NCBI GenBank assembly: GCA_964016875.1
Contig: OZ024737.1
Span: 35,093,683-35,157,682 of the forward strand
Direction: 5' to 3'
Source of the DNA: Fallopia convolvulus
Lineage: Eukaryota; Streptophyta; Magnoliopsida; Caryophyllales; Polygonaceae
DNA length: 64,000 nucleotides
Shown here: piece after piece, positions 12,894-25,576 of the stretch
Layout of the letters: the number at the start of each line of letters is the position of its first letter
How positions within the stretch are numbered: the first letter of the stretch is position 1
Translations under genes and position numbers: made by a program
Notes under the pieces: model-generated
What the model was told of the DNA's origin: nothing
The model's database searches: none
What the model saw: only the letters and a program-made list of their open reading frames with translations

Positions 12894-13815
12894 GTTGGCG
12901 TCATCCGTGGGGAATGAGTAATCGATCCACACAATTTCGACGTTGGAGTCAATCCCAAAGAAAAAAGTAGGAACTTTTTGAAGTCCTAGAGAAATCGTGC
13001 AAAGCGAAATCGAGCGCAGTGACCTCAACGAGCATATCCGCGACTCCGGAACAGGAAATCGAAACCGCGACCACAAAGGCCGAGACTGCGGTGCGCAGGG
13101 CGATCGCGCAAACTCTGACATTCACTTGGAGTATCGAACTCTAGCATATTCCGAGGTTGGTAATCGATTACTGTGTGATAGTTTGGGTCCGGGTGCGCGC
13201 CCAATATCCTAAAAGCAAAAACTTGATCACAAATCATATGCCAACAATCAGCCGCTATCAGAGCGACGGAGCCCGAGTGTAGGGAAGACATCGACTTCCT
13301 GAGCCGAAAACAAGAATTGCACAAGCGGGGACGATGTGTGAACAAAAATCTAAGTCATGGGGCGCGAACTGCGGGTCCCCGACCGCGGATTGTCGGAGAA
13401 TAGCGCTAGTCAGGATAGCTGCAAATGCGACCCTTCTGAGACTTACTATATGTCGAAGCGACACGAGCCAATGGACTTCACTAGCATAGGCTCGGAGCCA
13501 AATCAGAAATCTGTGGATGAACTTCAAGAGATTCCCGTCGAAGAGGATGAGCTCGAGAAGAAATTCTTCGTAGGGGAAAATCTCTCAAACGATGAGCTTT
13601 CAGCCATCACACATCTATTGCGAAGTAATCGTGGCGTCTTTGCATAGAGCCCGTACGACATGCCTAGAATAGAACGTTCTCCCAGACGTAAAGCCGATTG
13701 TACAATGACCAAGACAGTCCTCTATCCAGCATACTGAAGCCGTGATCGCTGAAGTAAAGTAGTTGCAAGAGGCCAATACCATTCGAGAGAGTCCATAGTT
13801 ACATTTTAAGAAAAT
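12894..13815 (+). mobile_element. Internal remnant of gypsy copy A (leader joined to RT start)
   Basis: After the primer-binding site, 12900-13120 resembles the leader/gag start of copy B (reverse strand near 20820-20600). The frame 13357-13647 then ends in LSNDELSAITHLLRSNRGVFA followed by a stop and SPYDMP. That is the segment just before the gypsy RT domain, normally several kilobases downstream. The middle of the element (most of gag, protease) has therefore been deleted. RT, RNase H and integrase are not found. Confidence 0.65.
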
Positions 13816-14057
13816 GGATGGGATTTGTTGATCAAATTTTTTGGCTCACAAGAGAGTGGTGCATATGTAGAATTTGTACCCACTATTAACTTGTCGGAAT
13901 TCTCGAATCCCAATGTAGTACAACCAAGATCGTCCACTCCTAATAAAATAGAGGGAGTGGATGGACCCGCTCCAACCCTTAAATTTGACATTTTTGCAAA
14001 ACATTTTTGAAAGGGAGTCTATGATGCACCTCACAAGAAATATACCGTTCATTGTAA

Positions 14058-15180
14058 CTAGGGCTGAGCAAATGGATATATCCGATCCGATCCGGTCCGG
14101 TATACCGGATATCCAAAAAACTCGATGAAGTAGTCGATACTCTTCCAAAATAGTCAAATACTCTATAAGCCATAAACACGTTTTTGCACAACAAAATGAT
14201 CATCAATAAAATGACATGTTAAGCCCATGTATGCATGATTTTGCCAAAGATCACTCCAAATTGAAACTTTAATATCATTTTCACCAAAAAAATTCACCAA
14301 TGCCATTTTATGGTTTTTATAAGCTTTCATCACATTATTTTTTACCGACTTTCTTGTAGTCAGTTTTTAAGAGGGTTGTACATGATTAGTCATCCAATTA
14401 TTAAATCCTAACTTTTCGGCAAAACTAAATGATAAATGATCAACACAAATAGAATCGGAAAAATCATATATAATATCATTATGGTTATAATTAAATAAAT
14501 GAGGGTTAAGGGAAGAAGAAGTTGCAACCCCGGAGAGTTGGGGTTGCCCTTGCATCATACCTAACTTGTCGGGGTGTGCTCTCTTCACGTTATTTGACAA
14601 TGTTCCATAGCCCGATCCCGACAACCATGTGTACTTCTTATCAGTAGTATAGTTACAATTAAGGGTCAGTAAAATTTTCCAATCTGTTGATCCGATCCGA
14701 AACGTATTTATCAGTAACCAAAATTACCCATTTAAAATTGATCCGTATCCGATCCGATTCGGCTGATTTTTCCGGATACTCGGACCGGGTACGGATCGAG
14801 TTTTAAGGTAAACTGATATATTTGAAATATCCGGTATATATATATATATATATTATACGTATTATATGTATTTGGATAGTGAATATAATATTTATATAGC
14901 CTAGTAATAATATTTGGTACTATTTAGCTATTTAGTATACTCAGTCCAGCCCATTCATTTTGGAACTAGACCCCATATTCCAGTCCATTAACTTTGTTTT
15001 AGCATGTTTTTTTATTACATTAGCGGATATCCGAATTGAATATCCATAATCCTCCTTATTTTTCAAATCAAAATAACAATAAGTTACAAAATGGATATAT
15101 CGGATATCCGCCCTCGGATATCCGATCCAATCGGATATTTTTTACCGGATATCCGGTTCATAACGGATCGGAATATTAAT
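14058..15180 (-). mobile_element. hAT-superfamily remnant with transposase fragment
   Basis: Minus strand 14640-14150 encodes, with stops, SFSFAEKLGFNNWM, RKSVKNNVMKAYKNHK, KVSIWSDLWQNHAYMGLT and CHFIDD followed by QKRV. This is the hAT transposase core region. Both ends carry dense GGATATCCG/GATCCGATCC arrays (14070-14120, 14690-14800, 15080-15175), typical of subterminal repeats. The zinc-finger start and the C-terminal dimerisation region are missing or unrecognisable, so the element cannot move by itself. Confidence 0.7.
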
Positions 15181-18100
15181 GAAATTATTGACTGTGATTT
15201 TGATGCTATTATGAAATTGTTGGGTTGTTTGGATTATGGAAGAAGTCATGTTTAGTATATTTTGAAGCTAATGCTCTTTTAGTTAGCAAGTAATGATTGA
15301 ATCAAGCTTAGAAGATGTGTAAATGTAATGCTCCTTTAGTTAGCAAGTCTTGTTTAGTATATTTTGAAGATGGAAATGCTACAAGAATGATGGAAATACT
15401 ACAAGTCATGTTTAGTATTATTTGGCATGTGTATTGCTCCTTTAGTTAATAATTCATGTTTATGAACGCAATTTTCTATAAGTTATGTGCTTTGTGCTCA
15501 TGCTATATGTGATCTATCTTGTGCCAATGATGGAGATGTTTGTGAATCCAATCTACTGTTATCTTGTGTCAAAGATGGATGCGTGTGAATATGTGAATGC
15601 AATCTTTTTGTGAATGCAATGTGCTCTATCTTGCATACTTGTTTGTTTTACATTTGTTCTTATAACTTGTTCTTAATGTCATATATTGCTTTCATATCTT
15701 CATATTAATGAATTTTCATTCTATTCAAGGCTGAGTTTGAACGGCTGGTTGTTGAGAAACAAGTGAACAATGCATCGGGTCAACCATTGTCAAACACAAT
15801 GGTTGTTTTACTTCGATCATGAGTGAGTAGTTAACTTTTCTAGGGTCAGGGTTGAAACCCGACATAGTTATGCATGATCAAATGTGTGTGTTGAATGCTT
15901 GATTGCCTTTTATCCTTCATACTACTTGTTTAGTGCTTATACTTAGACGAAGGTCGAAGTAATTTGAGTTTATCGCTTGATCGAAAAAGAAAGTAGTGAA
16001 CTTGAGTGTTGATTTTGTTCGATAACGAAAGTTTCGAGCTTTGGATTCAAACCAAGTAGAAAAGTGAATTGATTTATGAAAGTTGATTGATTTGCTTGTT
16101 TAGGTCAACGAAAGTTGATAGCTTTATCTTTAAAGGCATGATATTTATCCTTTGCACTAGTTCATATGCATGATTATGTCGTGGTAAACCTTTATCCTAT
16201 TTGTTTTCGCATTTGAATTACCTTCGTTTTACTCATGAACAGACTCGTTACCGAGGCACACAGGTCGGTACCGAGCCTGCAGTTGATTCGTCTTGTTTGC
16301 TTAGTTTTAGGAAAATCCCAACATCGTTACCGACCCTGACAAGGTCGGTACCGAGGACTGTCGTAGCCTTGTTTGTTCCCGTTGTGCTTTGTTTTCTTGC
16401 TTTCGTAGTTGTAATAACTGCGGTTTTTGAGGATATTTTTGAATTTTCTCGGAAATCTTTTTAACGTTTAATCAATTATTTTCGTTGGAGATTAAATCCT
16501 AGAAAATTATTGGTGATATCCTAAAATCAAAAAGAAATGATTTTATGGATCGGTGTGAATTCTAGGATTTTTCGGTGGAAAAAGAATATTTATTGGATAA
16601 GCCGTCTTTCAAATTATGTACCGGAAAGGATTTAAAATACGAAACGAAAGCCTTAAAAATTGATAGTAGCATGATAAAATCATGGAAAATTGGTTTTATT
16701 GGTCTACATAATTTATGGGACGTTTTTCATTTATTAAGTTTTTCCACCCGAGGTACATAATTTTACCGCTTTAACGCGAGTCCCGTTCCGAAACGGGAAA
16801 GTCTTCTTATAAACTCATTTGCTTAATGGAGGAGGCAAAACCACGTGGAAAGCAAGGTAAGCTTTCATCTTGTTCAAGACATTCGAACAGAACAGAGGAG
16901 GAGATAGAGTTGGGCGAGAAGGATAAGGACGGAACGACGGATTGGGTTGCCATCTTCACCGCCGGCGTTCTTCTTCGCTTTCCCTAATCACCTCATCTCA
17001 TCTCATTCTTCATTTCTTTCATGGTTGGGCTCGTTTGCTGTTGCAAACCGAACCAGGGAGAGGAGCATGGCGGAACGGACTCGGGGAAAGAATTCAGTTC
17101 GTCACGCCGGCAATCTTCTCGGCCTTGTTGTGCGTCGACGCCGAAAGCCACTCCTCCTGGACCAGCCACCAACAGGCGCCTCACCGGACCACCGCAGCTC
17201 GAGCCAAGGCGAGCTCAGCTCGTGCCCAACCCTGTTGTGGCGAACCGCGTGAGCCTCCCTCACCCTTCGTTTTGTGCAAGCTTCGGTGGAAGTTTCGGGC
17301 CGCCGTCGATCATCTCCGTTAGCCTCTGCTGGACCAACCACCATGGGAGCCTCCGTCGGGCAACGCCCAGCCACCCTCGGGCTCGAGGATCGAGCCATGA
17401 TCGAGCCACACGAGCCATGGGCTCGAGTGAAGGTATATACGATCGAAATTAATTAGCGGATTGATTACGGAGCCACCGTAAGGGTCTTTTGACTCCGCTT
17501 TGCTAATTAAATTTATGGTTTTTATAATCTTGACGTTGATACGGTTCCACAGGTTCGAACCGCTCGAGAAACGGACGTCCGGATCTTCCGTTATAGCGAA
17601 GACAAGTTTTGGATACCGATTGTCAGGTAAAGGACTTCGGATAATTACTTGGGATTCGTCGTTCATCCGTTTGAGCTGAAATTTGGTAATCTTTTAGAAT
17701 TGTTGCTGATGAACAATTTTTATTTAGAAAATTGTTTCAAAAGAGAAGCGGATAATTAGTTATAATTCCGCCAAGATGGCTCCTTGAAGCATGATAACTA
17801 AGGATTTATTATATATCGATATTCGGAAATTAAATCGTTTATCGATTAGGAAGTTGTAGGAGTTGAGAATACAACTAAGAAGTGTTTCTGTGAGCTCGTT
17901 GTTGAGAAATCCTTTTGTTATATTTGTCAGAGGGATGATACAGATTACTGTTGGAATTGCTAAGGACGTCGAGCACGCCTTATAAGGCAAGTGGACGATT
18001 CTCTCTTGCGTTATTGTTATTAAATGAGGAATTGGATCCCATTTAATATTTGCGTTGGGAACAACTTGTATGATTAATAAAAATATGATAGGTCGTTATA

Positions 18101-19294
18101 TTTGTTAGAAATAATGACCATGTTGCTTATTCAGTTTCGCGTTAGAACTGGATTTAGGTCCGTTATGTGTGGCCTTGTATGTTGTCTCATGCTGAGACAT
18201 TATTGTGAAGTAAGTTAGTTTTTCAGGGGTAGGAGCCGAGTCTCCGATGACCTCTTTATAACACAGTCTATGTTGGGAGGTTTAGCTCGTTACTATCATA
18301 TCCCAACATTCGGGTCATGACTCATACCTCACTCAACGCTGGAAGAGGTGTTTATGCACTCTAGCTAAGTGCAAATTGGTACTAGATGTTCGTCAATGAT
18401 CATGGTTGAAATAATCCCTCTCATCTTGACGTCTCCATGTACAGGTGGATTCTCTGCGGTTTTAGCCGCTTAAAAGTTACCAACATGTTTGTGAAAAGTT
18501 ATGAAAGTAATAAAAATAAGTGCGTTAGGCACATTAATGTACTCGGATGGTTAGTCAATTCGATAACCATTCTTGTTTCCGGTTATGAATGATTCTTAAT
18601 CAAACTTTGATTAAATCAATCTGATTAGTCGACGAAGACTTTTCAAGATGTTATGTGATTAATATGAGTTCCCAACAATTGTTTATGCTTCTTAAAGAAA
18701 CCACAAGCGGTGGTGTTCTCTCTCTTGATTATGCGAGTCTCCTTCTTATTCTCTATAAGACTGCTAACTGTTGGATCATAATCCGAGTCTATTCGGATTC
18801 TGGATGCCAATATGTTTAGTTACAACCATAAGAACCAAGTTAGTTTCTCCGCTTGCTAGTCTATCATTAGACTAACCCGTCCATCTTCTTTTCTTTTATT
18901 TGGTTGGCTGGTGTCCATCGTTGGTATTCGATACATCAGGTCCTTCTTGGAAGTTGATTCAAGAGGCGGATTCAGATGTTTGAAGCTCCAGAAGTTGAAG
19001 AAAGGTTTTCAATGGTTATACTTGAGTGAAGATCATGGTTGAACTACTTCAAAGTGAAGCTGAGTTTCAGAAATAAGAGCTTATGGAAGAATGGATGAAG
19101 ATTTTGTTTAAATAGAAGGTTGTACTATTTATTTAATCTTTTTGGATTAAGGTTTGTATAAGACCAATTGTATTTATTCCGCTGTAATGTTTGTTTTAGT
19201 TTGTTCAGTCAGTTTAAAGCCTTGGGTAGCTTCGGTTTAGTCTTAATCGAGGTTACTGGCGGTAATACCTCCAGGGTAGGAAGGGGGTGTTACA
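15181..19294. other. Long LTR-like, non-coding repeat block
   Basis: No intact gene is seen. Bases 15290-15450 hold a diverged duplication of a TTTAGTTAGCAAGT/CATGTTTAGTAT motif. Bases 15730-15822 encode a short AEFERLVVEKQ frame that could be an exon of a transposase-like gene (weak). From about 15840 the sequence looks like a very long plant LTR. It has a GC-rich coding-like patch at 16930-17400 with no homology I recognise, two GGTCGGTACCGAG motifs at 16264 and 16343, and an end GGAAGGGGGTGTTACA at 19294, the usual 3' terminus of Tekay/Retand-type LTRs. The matching TGTAACA start was not found. Confidence 0.35.
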
Positions 19295-19379
19295 GTAGTT
19301 TAGTAATCAAACAACCTTGCTTCCCATGGACGATACTGACTTTGCTATACTCGGCGGTGTCTTGACTACAAACTTATTT

Positions 19380-20833
19380 GTTGTCGAGTAAATTGACCCT
19401 CAACACTATCATGATGTCATCATAGCTAGCTTGTGCTCGGCTTTCTCTTGAGCCGATTCCGAGGTTCCATCTTGCACTCTTGAAGGATCAAGCAACCTCC
19501 CTTCAGTTCGGTTAAGGGCTCGATTCTCTCCTTCACACCTCTTATCACTTTCGCTTCAAAGTCGATCACACATTCATTTCTTCTCATTTCCCTAGTCACG
19601 AGATGACTCGGGCCTTGTGGATGGGTCAAATGATCCATGTCACAGCAACACAAGTTTTTACGGCAATTTCTTCGACCGCGACCGTCGTGGCGGCTTCCGC
19701 AGTCGCCGCCAAACCTGCCACGACTGCTACAAGGGCTTCCATCATCACGAGAATTCTCTGATTCATCCATGGTCGAGTTGCAGCATTGGGAACGATTTGG
19801 GCTCAAAACCTCTTGTGCGGGGTGACTCGTGTCGCTTTCCCCTTCGTCGATTCATAGGTTCTCGACGATCAATATCATAGTCAATTATTTTGGATTCCTC
19901 ATAGGTGCTCACCGGCTCGGGACCACAGAGGTTATCAGCGAATTCGATAACACTAGCGAGTTGTCGATTAGTCATTTCGATCGTTGATTCGCCAACGGGG
20001 CGCTTCTCTTGAACTTTATCCAAGGTGTGCTTCAATCTAGAGATTTCTTCCAAGGCTTGGTCCAAGCGAGACTCTGCTTGGCCGCGCTTACTCTAAATCT
20101 GCACATTCTCTCTCAAGACGGAGGCTAGGGTGTTTGTGAGTTCAACCTCCTCTTCGTTCTCGGTGGTGGCTGATGCCCCATTGCCAAAGGTGTGCAAGCA
20201 TCACCACATACGGGATTGGACCTGACGTGGTTCGATTGACCATGCTCATAGCGTGGGCTAAAGGAACTAGAATTCTACTCTTTGATTAGGGATGGCGCGA
20301 GCTCCGAGATGCACAATTGCGCTCAACCACGGTTTCGGCTTGTCCTGGTTCGTACGATTGCACTTGCCCTTGTAAACTTCGATTACTTTCGAAATCAGCA
20401 ACGCACATTGCTGACTCCCAAGATGGTCAAATCCATTAGATTCGGACCCTGTAGCATCACGATATTCGATTCCATCGCTTGAATCGGACCCTTGATGGTT
20501 TGGGCGATGAGCGGCCGTGCTTGCGAGAGGGGCCATGTGATAGTTCAGGTCCTCTTCAAGCAAGACGCATTGCTCGGTGCGCACTAGGGCTCGATCCCCC
20601 GAGCGAATATCAAATTTCGCATGATCACCCTGGGGGACGCGATCACAATTTTTGGGGCCGCATCGCGGTCCTTTGGTCCGGGATCGCAGTTTCGTTCGCT
20701 GAGAGCTCCGCGTGTGATTTCACTTTGCGCAGTTGCCTCAAGACCATGAAAAATCATTTCTTGTTCTTTAGGAATCGACTCCAACACCATAATTGCGTGA
20801 GTCGATTGCTCATTTCCCATAGACGGCGTCAAT
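19380..20833 (-). mobile_element. gag-region remnant of gypsy copy B
   Basis: On the minus strand, reading away from the LTR, the leader ACGCCGTCTATGGG is followed by frames 20832-20584, 20584-20267, 20065-19763 and 19806-19426. They are Arg/Glu/Asp-rich and one has a predicted coiled-coil-like stretch (LEEISRLKHTLDKVQ). This fits a degenerate gag of the same family as copy A. No zinc knuckle, protease or RT follows before 19380, so this copy is truncated. Confidence 0.6.
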
Positions 20834-21330
20834 TGTTAGTGCACAAAAATTCACCTTTATGCCTTAATTGAATTCTCCTCTTTATTCGCCCTTTGATCTT
20901 TTGATCTAAACTCCTTCTTCAACCTAGGACTTGCAAAACAATGAACACAGGGGGCGAAGCCCCCCTAATCCACCTTCGATACGTAGGTCAAAAGAGCAGT
21001 TTATCGAATGAACGTCGAGGTAAAAGTAGACTGGGAGTGAGTTGAGCGATTATCAGCTTGTGCCTACCTTAAATGGCGATCCGATGTATTTATAATGGAG
21101 GAAAGGGAGAGAGAAGGTCAAAAACTATATCTCTAGGGTCGGCCATGATTTCTTGAAACCCAAGCAAGCAATATATTGTTTCCCAATCCACTCGAAAATT
21201 CTATCTTTCGACTAAAATAGATTCCTCCATCATAACGATAATAAAAACAATAATTTAATTAGAAAAATAAATAAGACAATAGAAAAAATACTTACAGAAA
21301 ATACTTTTTAATTATTTAACCGCTGACACA
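20834..21330 (-). repeat. LTR of gypsy-family copy B
   Basis: Reverse complement of the LTR at 12408-12893. It starts TGTGTCAGCG (21330) and ends GCACTAACA (20834), and has TATAAATA at about 21087-21094. About 497 bp, against about 486 bp for copy A. Confidence 0.8.
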
Positions 21331-21989
21331 TAAACTAGTTTAGTTTGGTTCTAATCTCCTAAACTATTGTTATATAATGTGCTTTAATCTTTCTATGCGA
21401 CTATGCTCATTACTTGAATAGTATATGCTAAATGAATCTCTTTAAGCTGCACTCGCCTGGAAGCATTTTTTACTAGTAAACCTGTCAATCGAGTCAGGTC
21501 AGGCAGGTTCGGGTTCGGTCATTTCGGGTTCGGTTTCAAAATGGGTCATGGATCAATCGGTTCAGGTTGTATCGGGTTTTCGGTCGGGTTGAGTTGAAAA
21601 GCGGTCTAAAATATCCTTTTTTATTAAAAACAATTTTTTAATTAAATAATAATTTTTAATTATAATATATTATTTTATATATTTTTAATAATAAATTATG
21701 TTGTTTTAAAATAAATTTTATAATATTAAATCGGTCAACCCAACGAATTTTGAGTTATATTGTTCAATCTATTCAAATTTCGGGTTTAAATTTTCGATTC
21801 TTGACCCTAAAATTATCGAACGATTTCGAAACAGGTGTCCGGGTTGTATTGAATTCAATTCGTGGCCACTGGGCTCACTACTTGATCATTTCCGAAACTT
21901 CACGTAATCATGGGCCATCCTACTCACTTATTGACTTTGGGCTCCAATACTTTTTATAGACTTCATCCCCTTTATCAAAATTTTCTTTT
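21331..21989. other. Intergenic, AT-rich with a CGGGTTCGG-rich tract
   Basis: Bases 21480-21600 are dense in GGTTCGGGTT-type phrases next to CTGTCAATCGAG, like the end of a non-autonomous hAT element. Bases 21770-21850 hold related phrases. No gene is seen. Confidence 0.35.
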
Positions 21990-22234
21990 TCATCCGTCCT
22001 ATTAAATTTGTCCAAAATCATATTTTTTCTCAAAATGTGTGTCCAATTTTTACAAAGTGCAATACAATCTCAAATTTCAATAATCATCTCTTTAATTTTA
22101 CTAGTTAATTTAAACACAAAATTAATTTAATTTTATTCTCTCTTACCTTTTTACATTTTCAATACAATTTCTACCCTTTATTAATATATGTGTTTTTTGT
22201 ACTATTGGACAATCAAAATGGGATGGAGGGAGTA
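21990..22234. mobile_element. Stowaway-like MITE, left end degraded
   Basis: The right end reads GGGATGGAGGGAG followed by TA (22219-22234), the inverse of the Stowaway terminus CTCCCTCCGTCCC with its TA target. The left end (CATCCGTCCTATT at 21990) is a decayed version. Interior CAAAAT...ATTGGAC pairs are consistent. About 245 bp. Confidence 0.65.
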
Positions 22235-22361
22235 TTAGTTATTTGTTTATCCTGTTTTTTTGACGTCTCATTTTATTTGTCTACTTTTTCTTTATATCTA
22301 CTTATATTATTTCTACTTGAATACGGATTATCATCTTTTACCCACTTTTACAATTACCAAT

Positions 22362-22907
22362 AGGACTGTCAATTATCCACGGGTGACCAACTCATCCGTT
22401 TAACCCACTCGAAATAAACGGGTGAAAACCCAATCAAAGCGGGTGACGGACGAAACGGTTTACGTGTCGGGTAAGGGTGGGATTTTATCACCCAATAACC
22501 CGACTCATCAACCGACCATCACCCGTTTCACCCAAACCACCCATATAACCCGTTTCGGCCCATAATTTCCAATATGTGGGCCTTTCAAGTCACCCATATA
22601 ACTCATTTTCGGCCTTTGATAAATAAGCTCATTTGTAATCCATCTTTGACTTCATTTTGATATTTATTGCTTATGGGATTTGTTTTGTTTATGTATGGAT
22701 TATAGATAATTGTTTTAGTTTATGTATGATAATTTATTTATATATATAAAATACGACGGTTATACAACAGTTATACGGGTGAACGATTCACCCATATAAC
22801 CATCGGGTGACGGGTAGAACATTCCACGGGTGACGAGTAGGTCAGGTGGGGCGTTTTAATTTGGGGGGCGGGTGGTAGAAGTGCTCTACCCACCCATTAA
22901 CAGACCT
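22362..22907. mobile_element. Non-autonomous DNA transposon with inverted ends and a 10-bp flank duplication
   Basis: Left AGGACTGTCAAT and the reverse of right ATTAACAGACCT agree at 10 of 12 bases. The flanks AATTACCAAT (22352-22361) and AATTACGAAT (22908-22917) agree at 9 of 10, as in a 9-11 bp MULE-type target duplication. The interior is full of CGGGTGA/TCACCCG phrases near both ends. No coding region is present. Confidence 0.6.
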
Positions 22908-23332
22908 AATTACGAATACTAATTTACACCATTTATCGCTATAAAATTACAATATCACCTTTTATCCACTTCCCAAATTACAAATACTACTTTACATATT
23001 TTTTAATAACGACAACCGTCTTTAGGACAAATAAAAGGGACAACAACTTATCACACAAACCAAAACGAATTTGATCCCAAAATTTAAGCTGCGCGTACGG
23101 TGACTTTTGCATCTTTGGCAACCATCGTTATCAGATGCGTCAAATTCATCCCTCTAGCATAATTGCGCAGTTCATAGTAGATAGGATATGACCCCAAATT
23201 AATACGGAGTACTTGCTAGTTGCTGCATTGAATTTTCCTGTTGGCTGTTTGACACAAGTATCTTCAAATACAATAAAACTGAAGCCGTAGAAACAGTCTG
23301 TTCGATCCACTCCACAGACGAACAACCTCGTC

Positions 23333-24858
23333 ATGGAAATCGTACAATCATTGCTAAACACCACACTCTTGCCCCTAACTTTACTGGCAATGTGCTTGAT
23401 CTTGCCTCCTTATTGGGTTTTCAAGATCTTGAGCTTCCTTGTAAGGTCTTTGTTTCCTGAAAACGTCAAGGGCAAAGTCGTCCTCATCACCGGCGCTTCC
23501 TCTGGCATTGGCGAGGTAATTTAATTAAGACAAAACCCATCAAACTCAATCTTCATATATAGCTTAATTGAAAATTAAGACTTGTGTTTTATTAGCATGT
23601 TGCGTACGAGTATGCCAAGAGAGGAGCTCGCCTTGCGCTGGTTGCAAGGAGGAAAGACCGTCTTCTTAATGTCGCAAAAAAGGCCAAGGAGTTGGGTTCT
23701 CCTGATACACTTGTCATCTCTGCTGATATTTCCAAACCTGAAAACTGTGAGCAAATGGTCCAGCAAACAATAGCTCATTTTGGAAGAGGTTGAATCAATT
23801 ATCAATTATTTTTTTGTGCTATTATTTTTGTTGAATGACGATTGACTTATATATGGTTTGGATTTTTGCAATCATTCAGTGGATCACCTGGTGAATAATG
23901 CTGGTATACCTTCATCAAAATTCTTGGAAGAGTATTCTGATATCCAAGAGATGAAGTCAATCATGGTACAATATATTATTCTTCCTTATGATTTGACTCT
24001 CCAAAAATAATTGGGAAGGCAATGATATATGATCACTAAAGAAAGTCATGACAAAATTATTTTGTAATTGATTTGAAAACAAATCAAACAATCATCTAGA
24101 ACTAGTATAGACAGGTTGTTAACACATTTGGAGATATGTGCAATGAAAGCATTTGTCTTATACATTGTTCAGGATATAAACTTCTGGGGTACTGTCCACA
24201 CAACAAGATCTGCAATGGCCCATATTCGTCAAAGTAAAGGAAAGATCGTTGTGGTGTCATCGGCCGCATATTGGATACCAGTTCCAAGGCTTAGTGTTTA
24301 CAGCGTACAGCAAAACCTCCATCTATTTTTAGTCCAGCCGCCTTCAGATCGAATTGAATGATTTTGATTGAATCTGAATAATGATGGTTGCAGGGGAGTA
24401 AAGGGGCGCTGATGAGCCTGTTTGACACGCTGAGGGTGGAAGCAGGAAGAGATGTCAAGATAACACTGGTGAATCCTGGATTTACAGAATCTGAAATGAC
24501 CACTATTAGCAACAACATCAAGGATCAAGATGCAGCACAGACCACGTCTAACGAGTGGTGGATCAATGTATGATGAATTGCAATGTCATTTTTTTGTTAG
24601 AGGACAGGTGATATATTGCTGCTGATAATAGTTTTTGTGTGAGAAATTTAATTGTAGTTTCTGAAGAAATCAAGATTTCCGTTGGGAAAGGTCCAAGTGT
24701 GCGCGGAGGCGATTGTAAGGAGTGCGTGTAGGGGAGACAGATACTTGACAGAGCCGAAGTGGGTGCTCTCAATCTACTGCATTAAGCTCTTGTGTCCTGA
24801 GCTGCTAGAGTTTTTTCAACGTTTATTGATGATAGAATTTTGCAAGAAGTTTATGTAG
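23333..24858 (+). CDS. HSD-family short-chain dehydrogenase, membrane anchored
   Basis: Six exons in phase: 23333-23515, 23596-23788, 23880-23965, 24173-24304, 24394-24567, 24658-24858 (TAG); 322 residues. Residues 10-40 are a hydrophobic N-terminal anchor with a Pro-Pro turn (LPP at 24-26), as in steroleosins/plant 11-beta-HSD-like proteins of oil bodies and ER. The Rossmann glycine motif TGASSGIG is at 53-60 and NNAG at 131-134. The catalytic Ser184, Tyr197 and Lys201 (YSGSK, split by an intron) have normal spacing. The expected role is NAD(P)H-dependent oxidation/reduction of steroid-like or other hydrophobic alcohols, linked to brassinosteroid responses in Arabidopsis HSD1. The C-terminus is short compared with HSD1, ending soon after the CPELLEFFQ block. 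All active-site parts are present. The exact HSD subgroup is not resolved. Confidence 0.9.
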
Positions 24859-25576
24859 AGGCTCTAATCTTTTGACAGTCTAGCCTTTTCCTGTTCAAAC
24901 AACAAGTCAACAAGTTTATGTAATAGGATCAGATCTTTCCAGATTGAAGTCCAAAAAGATAAGCAAGATGCTGATATGTTTCTTCTCAAGCTCTTAACTG
25001 GAAACAAAAAATGTCCAGAAAATTGAATGCGAAAGAAGATATTTTTGTTATTGCACCACGCTCGTGTAGCTTGTTCATTTGATTTGAGAACAATCTACAA
25101 TCAGTGGTGCAAGCCAATTTGCTGTCTCTATTTACGAGCAATCAGAGAACTTTGAAGGCATTTATCGATATGATTGAATTCAACATGAAAAAAAATTCAG
25201 ATCGATCGATCTCATCATTTTGCTTTCGCTCTACCGTTTACAAACAAAATCAAAATCAAAGTTAAAGTTAAAATTTACACAGAGCCTGGAAGAAAGGAGC
25301 TAGGAATATATCTGAAGGAGGAGGCGATAGTTGAATTGGCCAAAGAAGAGAGGAGGACAGGGTTTAAGGCTTTAAGCAGAGTCAGTCACCCCAATCTCAA
25401 AACGACGGCGTTTATTAACCTAGGTAGGGTTTCTTTTTCTAGTTAGCTCAACTCTGGAGGCATTAAATAAAAGTTGTGCAGCCCACATGAATTCCAAATT
25501 GACCCAAATAAATTCATCACTCCCAATCTAGCCCCAACAAAAATTTACAGTAGTACCTACATATATTCATCTCTTT
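24859..25576. other. Downstream region of the HSD gene, no gene seen
   Basis: The first 100-200 bp probably form the 3' UTR. The remainder is AT-rich without a supported coding region or repeat. Confidence 0.5.

Noticed and set aside
14838..14856. Short (TA)n run as possible origin or regulatory site
   Set aside because: A simple microsatellite in a transposon remnant; nothing supports a function.
16942..17452. Several long overlapping open frames, up to 143 codons, in a GC-rich patch
   Set aside because: All frames are open together because of high GC, no known domain is visible, and the patch lies in LTR-like repeat DNA.
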